From a virus, in the IMG/VR virus record IMGVR_UViG_3300043468_001655, positions 1 to 29,210 of that record: 29,210 nucleotides of DNA; one strand, 5' to 3'. The notes below the pieces were generated by a model. The model made no database searches and was not told the DNA's origin. It worked only from the letters and a program-made list of their open reading frames with translations. This document shows positions 6,054 to 12,793 of the stretch, piece after piece (the stretch's first letter is position 1; every line of letters starts with the position of its first letter). A program made the translations under genes and the position numbers.

Positions 6054-6162
6054 GTTTTTGCTTAGGTTAAGCTTTGTTGTAGCGCTTATGCTGGCATCCT
6101 ATGTCCTGGGGCGCATGGATGCTGTTGTGTACGAAATTTATCATGAGTGTACCAGAACATGA
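6040..6162 (+). CDS. tiny membrane protein, 40 aa
   Basis: A 40-codon frame following the previous one in another reading frame. The helix LRLSFVVALMLASYVLG (about residues 8-24) is preceded by a lysine/arginine segment, so it may be a membrane helix or an uncleaved signal anchor. Its TGA overlaps the ATG of the gene at 6159, which fixes its end and supports reality. Confidence 0.5.
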   Translation: MTLVKFLLRLSFVVALMLASYVLGRMDAVVYEIYHECTRT

Positions 6163-6488
6163 ATACAGAATATCTAGATGAGGATGGTTATCCGACTGAA
6201 CAAGCACTTGAACACATAAAGAACTGGTCCTATAATGATCCTAGAGGTTGGTTCAAGTTTATTGCAAACATCTGGCATTTACGTAGTTGGGGATGGTCAG
6301 AAGGTTATTTTAAGGAAAATGAATCTGATCCAGCAGACAAATATCAATATCACATCAGCACCGCTGGTTGGTCTGGTAATGAGGACATCATAAGGGCCAT
6401 GCAAGAGAATAACATTCTTTGGTTTGATACCTGGGTACAGAGTCGTCGAGGCGGGCACTATATTTTTGAGGTGAGAGATGAGAACTAA
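6159..6488 (+). CDS. hypothetical protein, 109 aa
   Basis: ATG at 6159 chosen because it overlaps the previous stop. The pattern EDGYPTEQALEHIKNW (about residues 8-23), then WHLRSWGWSEGYF and HISTAGWSGNEDIIRAMQEN, then FDTWVQSRRGGHYIFEV, is one I associate with a phage family of unknown function. The conserved tail RRGGHYIFEV suggests a structured C-terminal strand. It overlaps the next gene by 11 bases. Confidence 0.7.
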   Translation: MNTEYLDEDGYPTEQALEHIKNWSYNDPRGWFKFIANIWHLRSWGWSEGYFKENESDPADKYQYHISTAGWSGNEDIIRAMQENNILWFDTWVQSRRGGHYIFEVRDEN

Positions 6489-6834
6489 ACAAGAAATTAT
6501 TACTGCAATGTGTGTTACTTTTAGGCATGATTATGGACTACCTAAAGAAAATTATAGAATAGAAGGTACCCATAATCCACTGTCACCTGGAATGACCAAG
6601 CAAGAGCAGGAAACTCTTTATAATACAATGCTAAAGATTTACACTAATGCCATAGAACCGTATATGGTAATCAGGGGTGAAGCATATATTCCACAACCCG
6701 ATAAAGATGCAGTACTCGAGCGAGAGAAATATCATTATCAAATTCGATTCTTAGAAGAACGATTAGAAATTTCTGAAGAGTATTTAGATAAGGCTATGGA
6801 TATGTTACGTAATCTAATTACTAAATTGAAATGA
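6478..6834 (+). CDS. hypothetical protein with C-terminal coiled coil, 118 aa
   Basis: N-terminal 75 residues look globular (MRTKQEIITAMCVTFRHDYG, then EQETLYNTMLKIYTNAI). The last 45 residues form a charged, leucine-repeating helix (LEREKYHYQIRFLEERLEIS, then KAMDMLRNLITKLK), suited to dimerisation. No catalytic motif. Its ATG lies within the previous gene and its stop overlaps the next. Confidence 0.65.
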   Translation: MRTKQEIITAMCVTFRHDYGLPKENYRIEGTHNPLSPGMTKQEQETLYNTMLKIYTNAIEPYMVIRGEAYIPQPDKDAVLEREKYHYQIRFLEERLEISEEYLDKAMDMLRNLITKLK

Positions 6835-7052
6835 AACATCCGAATCCTGATTGTGACCGTCATTGTAAATTTGTGTATGGATATAGCGTGACTACTGCCA
6901 TGTACTATAATCCTGTCTATGACAAGCATGGTAATAATTTGAATCCAGACGGCAATATTACAAGTGGAACCATTGACTGTATAGAGTGCCATAAACGATG
7001 GTCATACTCTACACAATATGATAAAACAACATTTAGTGAGGTTATACAATGA
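6831..7052 (+). CDS. putative small zinc-binding protein, 73 aa
   Basis: Contains CDRHC near the start (Cys8, Cys12) and CIEC (Cys50 and Cys53) in the second half, plus neighbouring histidines. This is a plausible four-ligand zinc site holding a small fold. Segments between are aromatic and basic (KFVYGYSVTTAMYYNPVYDK). Zinc binding is inferred from spacing only. Coupled to both neighbours by ATGA overlaps. Confidence 0.6.
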   Translation: MKHPNPDCDRHCKFVYGYSVTTAMYYNPVYDKHGNNLNPDGNITSGTIDCIECHKRWSYSTQYDKTTFSEVIQ

Positions 7053-7516
7053 ACAACTACGAAAAACATGCCATGATAGAATTTAGAGCAGCAGGTTGGA
7101 CTGATGAGCATGGTAAATTTAAAGATGAAATGCAGGAAGCTATTTGCAAGCATGTTCTAGAGTTACTAGATGTCTTTCATGGAGAAGGACATTCTGGAAC
7201 TACTGCGCCTTATACTATTGATCTATTCAAGAAACTTGCTATGTTCGAACCTATTGTTCCTTTGACTGGTGAAGATTGGGAATGGGTAAATGTAGCAGAA
7301 CAGAATGGCGGACCTTTGTGGCAAAACAAGCGTTGCAGTCATGTGTTCAAAGATAACGATGGTGCATATGATATCAATGGCATCGTTTTCTATGATTGGT
7401 ATGTGAATGAAAAAGGTGAGATACGTAAAAGTTATTTCACTGGCCAAGGAAGCCGAGTGCCAGTAACTTTTCCCTATGTACCTAAGTCTGAGTATAGAGA
7501 AAGACCCAACGAATGA
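7049..7516 (+). CDS. conserved phage hypothetical protein, 155 aa
   Basis: The C-terminal half carries a pattern I recognise from many large phages: WQNKRCSHVFKDNDGAYDI (about residues 91-109), then GIVFYDWYV, and a tail rich in prolines. The N-terminal half is a helical region (EKHAMIEFRAAGWTDEHGKF, then MQEAICKHVLELLDVF). The family has no known function. It sits directly upstream of a metallophosphoesterase with a four-base overlap, so joint action is possible. Confidence 0.75.
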   Translation: MNNYEKHAMIEFRAAGWTDEHGKFKDEMQEAICKHVLELLDVFHGEGHSGTTAPYTIDLFKKLAMFEPIVPLTGEDWEWVNVAEQNGGPLWQNKRCSHVFKDNDGAYDINGIVFYDWYVNEKGEIRKSYFTGQGSRVPVTFPYVPKSEYRERPNE

Positions 7517-8340
7517 AGATAGCAATCTGTAGCGACCTACATCTAGAGTTTGGTGATATCGTTCTTAATAACGATGGTGCTGACGTTTTAATTCTTGGCG
7601 GTGATATCCTGACTGCGCAGGAGCTACATGACTTCAAAGCAGATGATGTTAAATTTGTGGATGAACTGACTAGACGAGGTACTGCAGAACGATACAGGGA
7701 ATTTTTAGCCAGGTGCAGTGCAGAGTTTCCTCATGTAATCTATATTGCTGGCAATCATGAGTTCTACCATAGCAAGTATCCTGATGCCTATAATTACCTA
7801 GAAGAAGAATGTTCTGCCTTTAATAATGTACATTTTCTAGAACAGAGTTGCAAAGAAATTTGTGATGTTACCTTTATTGGTGCCACTTTGTGGACTGATA
7901 TGAACAACGGTGATAGAACAACTTTGATGATGGTTCAAGAGATGATGAATGATTACAGAATCATTCGTAATAGTACTCGTAAATATGCCAGACTTACTCC
8001 CTCAGACACTGTAATTAGACATAAAAATACTCTCAAGCATATAAAAGCCGTTGTTGATTATGATACAAATAAAAAGTATGTGGTTGTAGGACATCATGCT
8101 CCAAGCAAGAAAAGTGTCAAGCCAAGGTATGCCGAAGATGTAGAAATGAATGGTGCATACAGTAGTGATCTTGAGGATTTTATCTTAGCTCATCCTCAGA
8201 TCAAGTTGTGGACACACGGACATACCCATGACGTATTTGATTACAATATAGGCAATACACGTATTGTCTGTAATCCAAGAGGATACATTGGCTATGAATC
8301 ACGTGCTGAAGAATTTACTCTAAAGTATGTAGAAGTATAA
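7513..8340 (+). CDS. calcineurin-like metallophosphoesterase, 275 aa
   Basis: Complete set of metal-binding motifs of the calcineurin-like superfamily: SDLHLEFGD (Asp8, His10), GGDIL (Asp31), GNHE (Asn81, His82), GHHAPS (His194) and THGHTH (His235, His237, His239). Such enzymes hydrolyse phosphomono- or diesters using two metal ions. Substrates range from nucleotides and cyclic nucleotides to DNA ends and proteins, and cannot be read from sequence. No Mre11 cap domain is visible. The C-terminus (CNPRGYIGYE) is typical of phage and bacterial YfcE-like relatives. It is longer than the second phosphoesterase at 9559 and not closely similar to it. Confidence 0.9.
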   Translation: MKIAICSDLHLEFGDIVLNNDGADVLILGGDILTAQELHDFKADDVKFVDELTRRGTAERYREFLARCSAEFPHVIYIAGNHEFYHSKYPDAYNYLEEECSAFNNVHFLEQSCKEICDVTFIGATLWTDMNNGDRTTLMMVQEMMNDYRIIRNSTRKYARLTPSDTVIRHKNTLKHIKAVVDYDTNKKYVVVGHHAPSKKSVKPRYAEDVEMNGAYSSDLEDFILAHPQIKLWTHGHTHDVFDYNIGNTRIVCNPRGYIGYESRAEEFTLKYVEV

Positions 8341-8378
8341 TGGGAGCAGGGTTTAACTTTAAAAGAAGGCAAAATGCC

Positions 8379-8540
8379 ATGAAGGCTACTGTTGAAGTTC
8401 AATTTGATGAATATACCAACGATTACTTTATTGAATTGCCTCCGGATATACTTGCTGCTGCAGGATTTAAGGAAGGTGATACCGTCATATGGAAAAAGAT
8501 CGATGATGAATCTTGGACCATAAGGAAGAAGCATGAGTGA
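8379..8540 (+). CDS. AbrB/MazE-like small protein, 53 aa
   Basis: Protein MKATVEVQFDEY, then FIELPPDILAAAGFKEGDTV and WKKIDDESWTIRKK, matching the swapped-hairpin beta fold of SpoVT/AbrB and MazE-type DNA-binding domains, in which LPxxxLxxxGxxxGD is the core pattern. I prefer the ATG at 8379 (AGAAGG nine bases upstream). A start at 8340 overlapping the previous stop would add a short basic leader and cannot be excluded. Possible transcription regulator or solo antitoxin-like domain. No toxin gene is adjacent. Confidence 0.65.
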   Translation: MKATVEVQFDEYTNDYFIELPPDILAAAGFKEGDTVIWKKIDDESWTIRKKHE

Positions 8541-8787
8541 TTTTGCTAAACGCAGATGGGAAATAGATAGAGCTCGAAACAAAAAAATGTCTGAGCTCAT
8601 GGCAGAATATGATAAGACCGTTTATTATCCTGCCAAGAATGCCTTGATTAAAGAATGTGGTGAGATTGGTCATCGAGGTGGAAAGTATCATGACAATGGA
8701 TTTGGTTGGTCATGGTTTTATTGTGGCGGTTGTGGAGGTCGATACGATATCTCCGGACCCAACGGAGAGACCAAAGATGCAGACTAG
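8533..8787 (+). CDS. zinc-ribbon-like phage protein, 84 aa
   Basis: Helical N-terminal half (AKRRWEIDRARNKKMSELMA) and a C-terminal block ECGEIGHRGGKYHDNGFG followed by WSWFYCGGCGGRYDI. The CxxC pair (Cys69, Cys72), together with the earlier Cys and His, could hold a zinc ion. I recognise the pattern from other large phages, function unknown. AGGAAGAAGC precedes the start, which overlaps the previous gene. Confidence 0.7.
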   Translation: MSDFAKRRWEIDRARNKKMSELMAEYDKTVYYPAKNALIKECGEIGHRGGKYHDNGFGWSWFYCGGCGGRYDISGPNGETKDAD

Positions 8788-8974
8788 ATCCTATCGTTTG
8801 GGCAAACTGCATTTTGAGATTACACGCACCAATACATATTGGTCACAGTCAGAGAAAAATGGTGCAAGCAGGCATCATGTTTCTCTGGCTACCATCTTTT
8901 TAGACAATGGTATTGTGCTCCGAAGATTCATCTGGGGCAGATATCGCATCATATGGACCTGGAACAATGGATAA
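8777..8974 (+). CDS. small hypothetical protein, 65 aa
   Basis: ATG at 8777 preceded by GGAGAGA (8764-8770); an upstream start in the same frame would run inside the previous gene. Product MQTRSYRLGKLHFEITRT, then ASRHHVSLATIFLDNGIVLR and a Trp-rich basic end (WGRYRIIWTWNNG). It looks like a compact all-beta protein. Overlaps the previous and following genes by a few bases. Unrecognised. Confidence 0.6.
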   Translation: MQTRSYRLGKLHFEITRTNTYWSQSEKNGASRHHVSLATIFLDNGIVLRRFIWGRYRIIWTWNNG

Positions 8975-9239
8975 CGCCTGGAAAAATACCAGCAGCATGA
9001 ACTACTATTATAGAAAAAATGATGGTAGAATCATAGGCAGTGCCTGGCACCTGGTCATGAACAGCACCCTATGGATTGCCAAAGTCTATGCCGATGCTGT
9101 ACCTTTTACCAACGAATCCGAAAAGGTATTGGGGCACTTCATTGACGAAAAATCTGCCATGCATGCGGTGGAACGGTATTGGCAAATCGAAGAAAATACC
9201 TTAGAATTATGGCTTGAACAGGATAAGGTGAAATCATGA
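8967..9239 (+). CDS. hypothetical protein, 90 aa
   Basis: I use the ATG at 8967, which overlaps the previous stop. It lacks a clear ribosome site, so coupling is likely, and an in-frame ATG at 8997 (MNYYYRKNDG) is an alternative. The product has a beta-rich first half (GRIIGSAWHLVMNSTLWIAK) and a helical, acidic C-terminus (AMHAVERYWQIEENTLELWL). No family recognised. Confidence 0.6.
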   Translation: MDNAWKNTSSMNYYYRKNDGRIIGSAWHLVMNSTLWIAKVYADAVPFTNESEKVLGHFIDEKSAMHAVERYWQIEENTLELWLEQDKVKS

Positions 9240-9562
9240 AAGTTGTTATAAATCGTTGCTACGGTGGTTTTGGTTTGTCATCAGAAGCACATCGCATCAT
9301 CGCCGAACGCAAGGGCTGGGCGCATGCCTGTGATGACTGGGATGTAGATTATTGGTACAGTGAACCTGGCAAACCCATGTATGCCGAAGATCTTGCAAGA
9401 AATGATCCGGACCTGGTCCATATAGTTGAAGTCTTGGGCCCCGAAGCCAATGGTCGACATGCGGAATTGAAGGTAGTAAACATCCCAGACGATGTTGTCT
9501 GGCACATACATGAATACGACGGAATGGAAACCGTCAAGGAACAACATGCGAGCTGGTCATGA
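9236..9562 (+). CDS. conserved phage hypothetical protein, 108 aa
   Basis: A family I recognise from many phages and prophages by MKVVINRCYGGFGLS at the start, ARNDPDLVHIVEVLGPEANG (about residues 54-73) in the middle and a C-terminal IPDDVVWHIHEYDG followed by a final WS-type end. Function is not known. Four-base overlaps with both neighbours place it just ahead of a metallophosphoesterase, as part of the P3 unit. Confidence 0.8.
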   Translation: MKVVINRCYGGFGLSSEAHRIIAERKGWAHACDDWDVDYWYSEPGKPMYAEDLARNDPDLVHIVEVLGPEANGRHAELKVVNIPDDVVWHIHEYDGMETVKEQHASWS

Positions 9563-10131
9563 ATCGTTTTTTCATCAGTGATCTTCATCTTGGTCACAAG
9601 AACATACTTACCTTTAAGCGTGACGATGGTGCGCCGCTCAGGGCATTTTCTGACGTAGATGAAATGCATGCTGTCATGGTGGATCGTTGGAATGCTGTGG
9701 TGCGCGATCGAGATACAGTAGTTGTGCTCGGTGACGTTGTCATAGGTCGTTGGGGGTTTCAGTACCTCAAGGCCATGCGTGGTCGTAAAATCCTTGTCAA
9801 AGGCAATCACGACATCTTCAAGCTCAAGGACTATGCTGAACATTTCGAAGATATCCGAGCCTATGATGTGAAAAATGGTGTTATCTATAGCCATGTGCCC
9901 GTACACCCGCACAGCATGGGACGTTTTGGCATCAATGTGCATGGTCATCTTCATCAGCGTCAAGTGTTAGTTGATGAGAGTGATCCTAGCAGCATTGATC
10001 CGCGCTACTTCAATGTCAGCGTCGAACGGCTCGACTACACGCCCATGGCGCTCGAAGATCTCAAGAAGACCGTAGAGGCTCGTGGTGGTTTCTGGGGGTT
10101 CAAAAACGGCAACGAACCGCAGGTCATGTAA
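9559..10131 (+). CDS. calcineurin-like metallophosphoesterase, 190 aa
   Basis: Compact phosphoesterase with all core motifs: FISDLHLGH (Asp8, His10), VVLGDV (Asp59), VKGNHD (Asn83, His84), IYSHVPVHP (His112) and NVHGHLH (His128, His130, His132). The short length and the SDLHLGHKNIL opening fit the group of phage and bacterial phosphodiesterases related to YfcE. The substrate is unknown. It ends the P3 unit, since a terminator-like hairpin and promoter P4 follow. Start overlaps the previous stop. Confidence 0.9.
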   Translation: MNRFFISDLHLGHKNILTFKRDDGAPLRAFSDVDEMHAVMVDRWNAVVRDRDTVVVLGDVVIGRWGFQYLKAMRGRKILVKGNHDIFKLKDYAEHFEDIRAYDVKNGVIYSHVPVHPHSMGRFGINVHGHLHQRQVLVDESDPSSIDPRYFNVSVERLDYTPMALEDLKKTVEARGGFWGFKNGNEPQVM

Positions 10132-10144
10132 GTCATTGATTTGC
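10128..10144 (+). repeat. 17-nt repeat upstream of P4
   Basis: GTAAGTCATTGATTTGC, identical to 18871-18887. In both places it overlaps the end of a gene and lies just before a promoter (P4 and P8). Confidence 0.8.
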
Positions 10145-10160
10145 TTGTAGTTTTAGAATA

Positions 10161-10187
10161 CCCCTTGACTTGACAGGGGCTTTGTTT
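10161..10187 (+). terminator. terminator-like hairpin overlapping P4
   Basis: CCCCT (10161-10165) pairs with AGGGG (10175-10179) around a nine-base loop, followed by CTTTGTTT. It is a weak factor-independent terminator that would close the phosphoesterase transcript. It shares DNA with the -35 of P4, so the junction is very economical. Confidence 0.4.
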
Positions 10188-10198
10188 GGTGCTATAAT
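10170..10198 (+). promoter_or_regulatory. promoter P4 (sigma-70, extended -10)
   Basis: TTGACA at 10170-10175, 17-base spacer, TGC then a perfect TATAAT at 10193-10198. The predicted transcription start is at or next to 10205, which is also the ATG of the following gene, suggesting a leaderless message. Confidence 0.88.
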
Positions 10199-10204
10199 CG
10201 TAGC

Positions 10205-10528
10205 ATGGAAATTAAAAAACGCAAAGCCCGCAGCGATCGCAGACACATAGTCTATCAGATTACCTGCACCAAAACCCGCCAGATCTACATAGGCATCACC
10301 GTAGGCTGGCGGCTCAAGGACCTCCGAGTCCGCATTCAAAAGCACGTCTGGCGTGCACTCAACGAAGCCAAGGGCTGGCCTTTATGCAACAGCATAGAGC
10401 GTCATGGTCCCGAAGCGCACGAATATGAAATAGTTGCCGTTGTACGTGGCAAAGCCGAAGCTCACATGCTGGAGCGGGAGCTAATTTCAGAACTCAAACC
10501 CAAACTTAATCGTACCGGAGTACGCTAA
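10205..10528 (+). CDS. GIY-YIG nuclease domain protein, 107 aa
   Basis: Stand-alone GIY-YIG domain: HIVYQIT (Val16, Tyr17) and IYIGIT (Tyr28, Ile29, Gly30), a basic helix (LRVRIQKHVWRALNEA), and the later acidic motif (EAHMLERELISELKPKLN) with the expected catalytic glutamate and conserved Asn. These enzymes cut DNA through one metal ion. The length fits a minimal phage GIY-YIG such as those of T4 Seg-type genes without a separate DNA-binding part. No ribosome site precedes the ATG, which coincides with the predicted transcription start. It could be a selfish endonuclease or a repair enzyme. Confidence 0.8.
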   Translation: MEIKKRKARSDRRHIVYQITCTKTRQIYIGITVGWRLKDLRVRIQKHVWRALNEAKGWPLCNSIERHGPEAHEYEIVAVVRGKAEAHMLERELISELKPKLNRTGVR

Positions 10529-10830
10529 TGAAGAAATTTCTCATTGCCAGTCTAGTTGCCAGCTCTGCTCTTGTGGCTTCTGATGCCCAAGCCTGGGGGC
10601 GAAGCGAAAACATTGCTTTAGGCGTAGCTGCCATTACCTATCTGAGCATCCGCCAGCCTGAAGTTCGAGTTCAGAACTATCCGGTGTATCCGCAGCACCA
10701 GCCGCAGCCAATGTACCAGCCCCAGCCGCATGTGCATGTTCCGCATTCGGGTTACCGACAGCAATGCTGGCAGGCTCCAGTTCGTGACTACACAGGTGCC
10801 ATTACTCATTACGTTACGCAGTGCTTCTAA
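10528..10830 (+). CDS. secreted Pro/Gln-rich protein, 100 aa
   Basis: Classic signal peptide: MKKFLIASLVASSALVASDA followed by QAWG, with cleavage likely after AQA (residue 22). The mature part is a hydrophobic patch (IALGVAAITYLSI) then a Pro/Gln/His/Tyr repeat region (YPQHQPQPMYQPQPHVHVPH). Two cysteines near the end (CWQAPVRDYTGAITHYVTQC) may form a disulphide in the periplasm. No lipobox. Coupled to the GIY-YIG gene by TAATG. Function unknown; resembles small proline-rich envelope proteins of Gram-negative bacteria. Confidence 0.75.
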   Translation: MKKFLIASLVASSALVASDAQAWGRSENIALGVAAITYLSIRQPEVRVQNYPVYPQHQPQPMYQPQPHVHVPHSGYRQQCWQAPVRDYTGAITHYVTQCF

Positions 10831-10840
10831 GACCCGTTGC

Positions 10841-10869
10841 TTGACTCGGGTATTCAAAGGTGCTAGAAT
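10841..10869 (+). promoter_or_regulatory. promoter P5 (sigma-70, extended -10)
   Basis: TTGACT at 10841-10846, 17-base spacer, TGC then TAGAAT at 10864-10869. The 39 bases 10831-10869 match P6 (13113-13151) with only four differences, so the promoter block appears duplicated. ACCCG (10832-10836) and CGGGT (10847-10851) form an inverted repeat around the -35. Confidence 0.87.
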
Positions 10870-10892
10870 AGCAGTACAGTAAGGAGAATGAC

Positions 10893-11216
10893 ATGAAGAT
10901 GCAAGAAATTGACAACACCGAAGCCAGCAACAAGCTCTGGGCCTACCTGGATGCACGCATGCGCAACAGCGTCAATGCCAGCCTGTATTCAGATCGCAAA
11001 CGCCTGCAAGCCGAGCGCCTAAAGTTGCGGCTAGAGTTCTGCTATGCTGCCAAGGGCATACACATCAACTACAGAAAGCGCTTCATTACACTCAAAGTTG
11101 ATCAGCCTGTGGTGCGTGACCGCAAAGAACTCAGACTTCTTGAACAAGAACTAGAACAACAAAATGTCGTCAAGAAAATCAGTGCTCAGGGCATCTGCTA
11201 TAACATCTTACCATGA
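10893..11216 (+). CDS. basic helical hypothetical protein, 107 aa
   Basis: AAGGAG nine bases before the ATG. The product is almost entirely helical and basic (RMRNSVNASLYSDRKRLQAE, RLKLRLEFCYAAKG, then DRKELRLLEQELEQQNVVKK), which suggests a coiled-coil or nucleic-acid-associated protein. Not recognised. First gene of the P5 unit, with a four-base overlap to the next. Confidence 0.65.
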   Translation: MKMQEIDNTEASNKLWAYLDARMRNSVNASLYSDRKRLQAERLKLRLEFCYAAKGIHINYRKRFITLKVDQPVVRDRKELRLLEQELEQQNVVKKISAQGICYNILP

Positions 11217-11422
11217 ACCAACGTCTAAGAAACTTAGCCCAGGCATCGGCTCGTAGCATTGATCTAAGCTACCCCGGCGATGCCTTCCCTGCAGCTCTGA
11301 CCAAAAACATCATCAAAGATCTCAAACAAGAATTCAGCACCATCAAATGGATGGGCGAAGATGAAGGTTGGGATCGTGCCATGCAAGCAGTCATCAAAGA
11401 ACTAGAAAACCGTTATGTTTGA
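11213..11422 (+). CDS. small hypothetical protein, 69 aa
   Basis: N-terminus MNQRLRNLAQASARS resembles the opening of the tandem family at 1436-4250 (MNERIRxLA), and a late helix (DRAMQAVIKELENRYV) sits where that family has its second conserved block. The KFAELIVxEC core is not intact, so relationship is only possible. Coupled to 10893-11216 by ATGA. Confidence 0.6.
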   Translation: MNQRLRNLAQASARSIDLSYPGDAFPAALTKNIIKDLKQEFSTIKWMGEDEGWDRAMQAVIKELENRYV

Positions 11423-11573
11423 TATAGCTGGCGTAACCATGAATGCTTTTTTCACTGTAGTGTGCTTTTGGGCTGCTATGGTTCAGTTCGATCAAGGTCA
11501 AAATAAGTGGGGTTGGTTTAACCTTTTTGTTAGTGCTCTTAATTTTGCAGGTATATTGGCGGCGATATTCTAA
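11415..11573 (+). CDS. tiny membrane protein, 52 aa
   Basis: A 52-codon frame filling an otherwise empty interval. It has two hydrophobic helices (about residues 7-23 and 34-52) separated by a polar turn with FDQGQNKWGW. It starts inside the end of the preceding gene and ends on the TAATG of the next. A hairpin-type membrane protein is likely. Function unknown. Confidence 0.6.
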   Translation: MFDIAGVTMNAFFTVVCFWAAMVQFDQGQNKWGWFNLFVSALNFAGILAAIF

Positions 11574-11812
11574 TGGAAACTTTTACAGCATCAGAACTCA
11601 AACTGCTCAAACAAGCTGGCTTTGTTTTTTGGGAAGATGAATCCTGGGGACCTGGTTCAGACTACATTGATTGGGGCAGTGATTACGATCAAGAAGTCAA
11701 AAAATTAATTTCCATGACCATAGATCAATGTGCTAAGATTGTAGATCATATTGATGTTCAGGGTGGTGGAAGTCTGGGCGACCTAATTCGCAAAAGGATG
11801 AATCATGCCTAA
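11573..11812 (+). CDS. small acidic hypothetical protein, 79 aa
   Basis: Begins METFTASELKLLKQAGFVFW, followed by an acidic Trp/Asp/Gly segment (EDESWGPGSDYIDWGSDYDQ) and a helix (LISMTIDQCAKIVDHID). The last part recalls the KFAELIVxEC helix followed by a short basic end, as in the tandem family, but similarity is slight. Coupled by TAATG to the membrane gene and overlapping the next by eight bases. Confidence 0.65.
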   Translation: METFTASELKLLKQAGFVFWEDESWGPGSDYIDWGSDYDQEVKKLISMTIDQCAKIVDHIDVQGGGSLGDLIRKRMNHA

Positions 11813-12278
11813 TTGGTGCAACAACAACCTTACGGTTACCAGTGATGATCCAGAAAAGATCAAACGTTTCAATCTGGCGCTGCAAAGCGAAGGATTATTT
11901 TCGGCATTTCTGCCCAACCCTACGGGTGCATGGGACTATGCCTGGAGCATAGAAAACTGGGGCGTTAAATGGGACGTCGCCGAAAATGACATACAGGTCA
12001 TACAATGCGACGAAGACCGCATCATCGTAGAATTCGATACTCCCTGGAGCTATCCCAAAGAATTTCTTCAACATCTGGAAAGTTTGGGCTATGCAGTACA
12101 TCTCATGTATCACGAGCCCGGTCTGGCATTTTGCGGTATTTACGAAGACGGTGTCGAGGATCATTATGAATATGCACAGATGGCTTCCGAAGAAATTCTA
12201 GCCACCATACCCGATGACTTGGACCTGTGCTTTGGTATCTATGAACAAGTTTTAGAACGCGAGGAATCAAATGCTTGA
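11805..12278 (+). CDS. YubB/Api92-like (DUF1281-type) protein, 157 aa
   Basis: The N-terminus MPNWCNNNLTVTSDDPEKIK is the signature of a family found in phages and plasmids, known as YubB, Api92-like or DUF1281, with a ferredoxin-like fold. Function is not established. The middle holds the WDYAWSIENWGVKWD segment (residues 44-58) and a DTPWSYPKEFLQHLES region, both family-typical, and the tail is acidic. The length is in the normal range for a one-domain member. Start overlaps the previous gene. Confidence 0.88.
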   Translation: MPNWCNNNLTVTSDDPEKIKRFNLALQSEGLFSAFLPNPTGAWDYAWSIENWGVKWDVAENDIQVIQCDEDRIIVEFDTPWSYPKEFLQHLESLGYAVHLMYHEPGLAFCGIYEDGVEDHYEYAQMASEEILATIPDDLDLCFGIYEQVLEREESNA

Positions 12279-12558
12279 TGTACGAAAACTTTCCGACGAT
12301 GAGATTGAATCCTGCATCGATGGTTCCAGCAACATCGAAATGATTCGAGACATTCTCACTCGACATGGTGTCGTCGGTGACGATGGTTTTATTGATCCCG
12401 AAATATTCGCAGATTGGTTTGCCAATGGCATCGAAGATTACATTGATGCCGATCCTGATTCCAAAGAATGGGATGAAGCCAATGAAAATAATTGGATGTG
12501 GGGCTATGACATAGCCGACAACATTAATTCGCTGCTAATTGAAAACGAGGAAACATGA
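12271..12558 (+). CDS. acidic hypothetical protein, 95 aa
   Basis: Very acidic protein (runs such as DDGFIDPEIFADWF and DYIDADPDSKEWDEANENN), probably helical. It overlaps the DUF1281-type gene by eight bases, and a coupled function is possible. A protein of this charge could mimic DNA or bind a basic host protein, but no family is recognised and this is speculation. Confidence 0.65.
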   Translation: MLDVRKLSDDEIESCIDGSSNIEMIRDILTRHGVVGDDGFIDPEIFADWFANGIEDYIDADPDSKEWDEANENNWMWGYDIADNINSLLIENEET

Positions 12559-12785
12559 TGGAATCAGACGACCAAGCTTCAGACATACATGATGCCCTTC
12601 ATGACTTCATTGAAAATTTGCTGGTTGACCAGGACATGCCACCGCTGCTGGTAGCAGCCTGCATGATGGTGCAGTCCCTGAGCATGTATCGCACCATACT
12701 CAATGCCGATGAATATGCCATGATGACCAAACATATTCTGGGTCATAGTCCCTACATAAAAACCAAAACCAGTAATCTGCACTAG
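12555..12785 (+). CDS. helical hypothetical protein, 76 aa
   Basis: Methionine-rich helical protein: acidic first part (ESDDQASDIHDALHDFIENL), a more hydrophobic helix (PLLVAACMMVQSLSMYRTIL) and a polar end. Hydrophobicity is below that of a typical membrane helix, so a soluble bundle is more likely. Two successive ATG codons open it; the overlap with the preceding stop favours the first, though 12558 is possible. Confidence 0.62.
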   Translation: MMESDDQASDIHDALHDFIENLLVDQDMPPLLVAACMMVQSLSMYRTILNADEYAMMTKHILGHSPYIKTKTSNLH

Positions 12786-12793
12786 GACACAAA

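Noticed and set aside
9349-9963. Minus-strand frame of 204 codons opposite the second phosphoesterase
   Set aside because: It is opposite two well-supported genes (9236 and 9559), reads as low-complexity His/Met/Thr sequence and has no counterpart among the all-plus gene layout.
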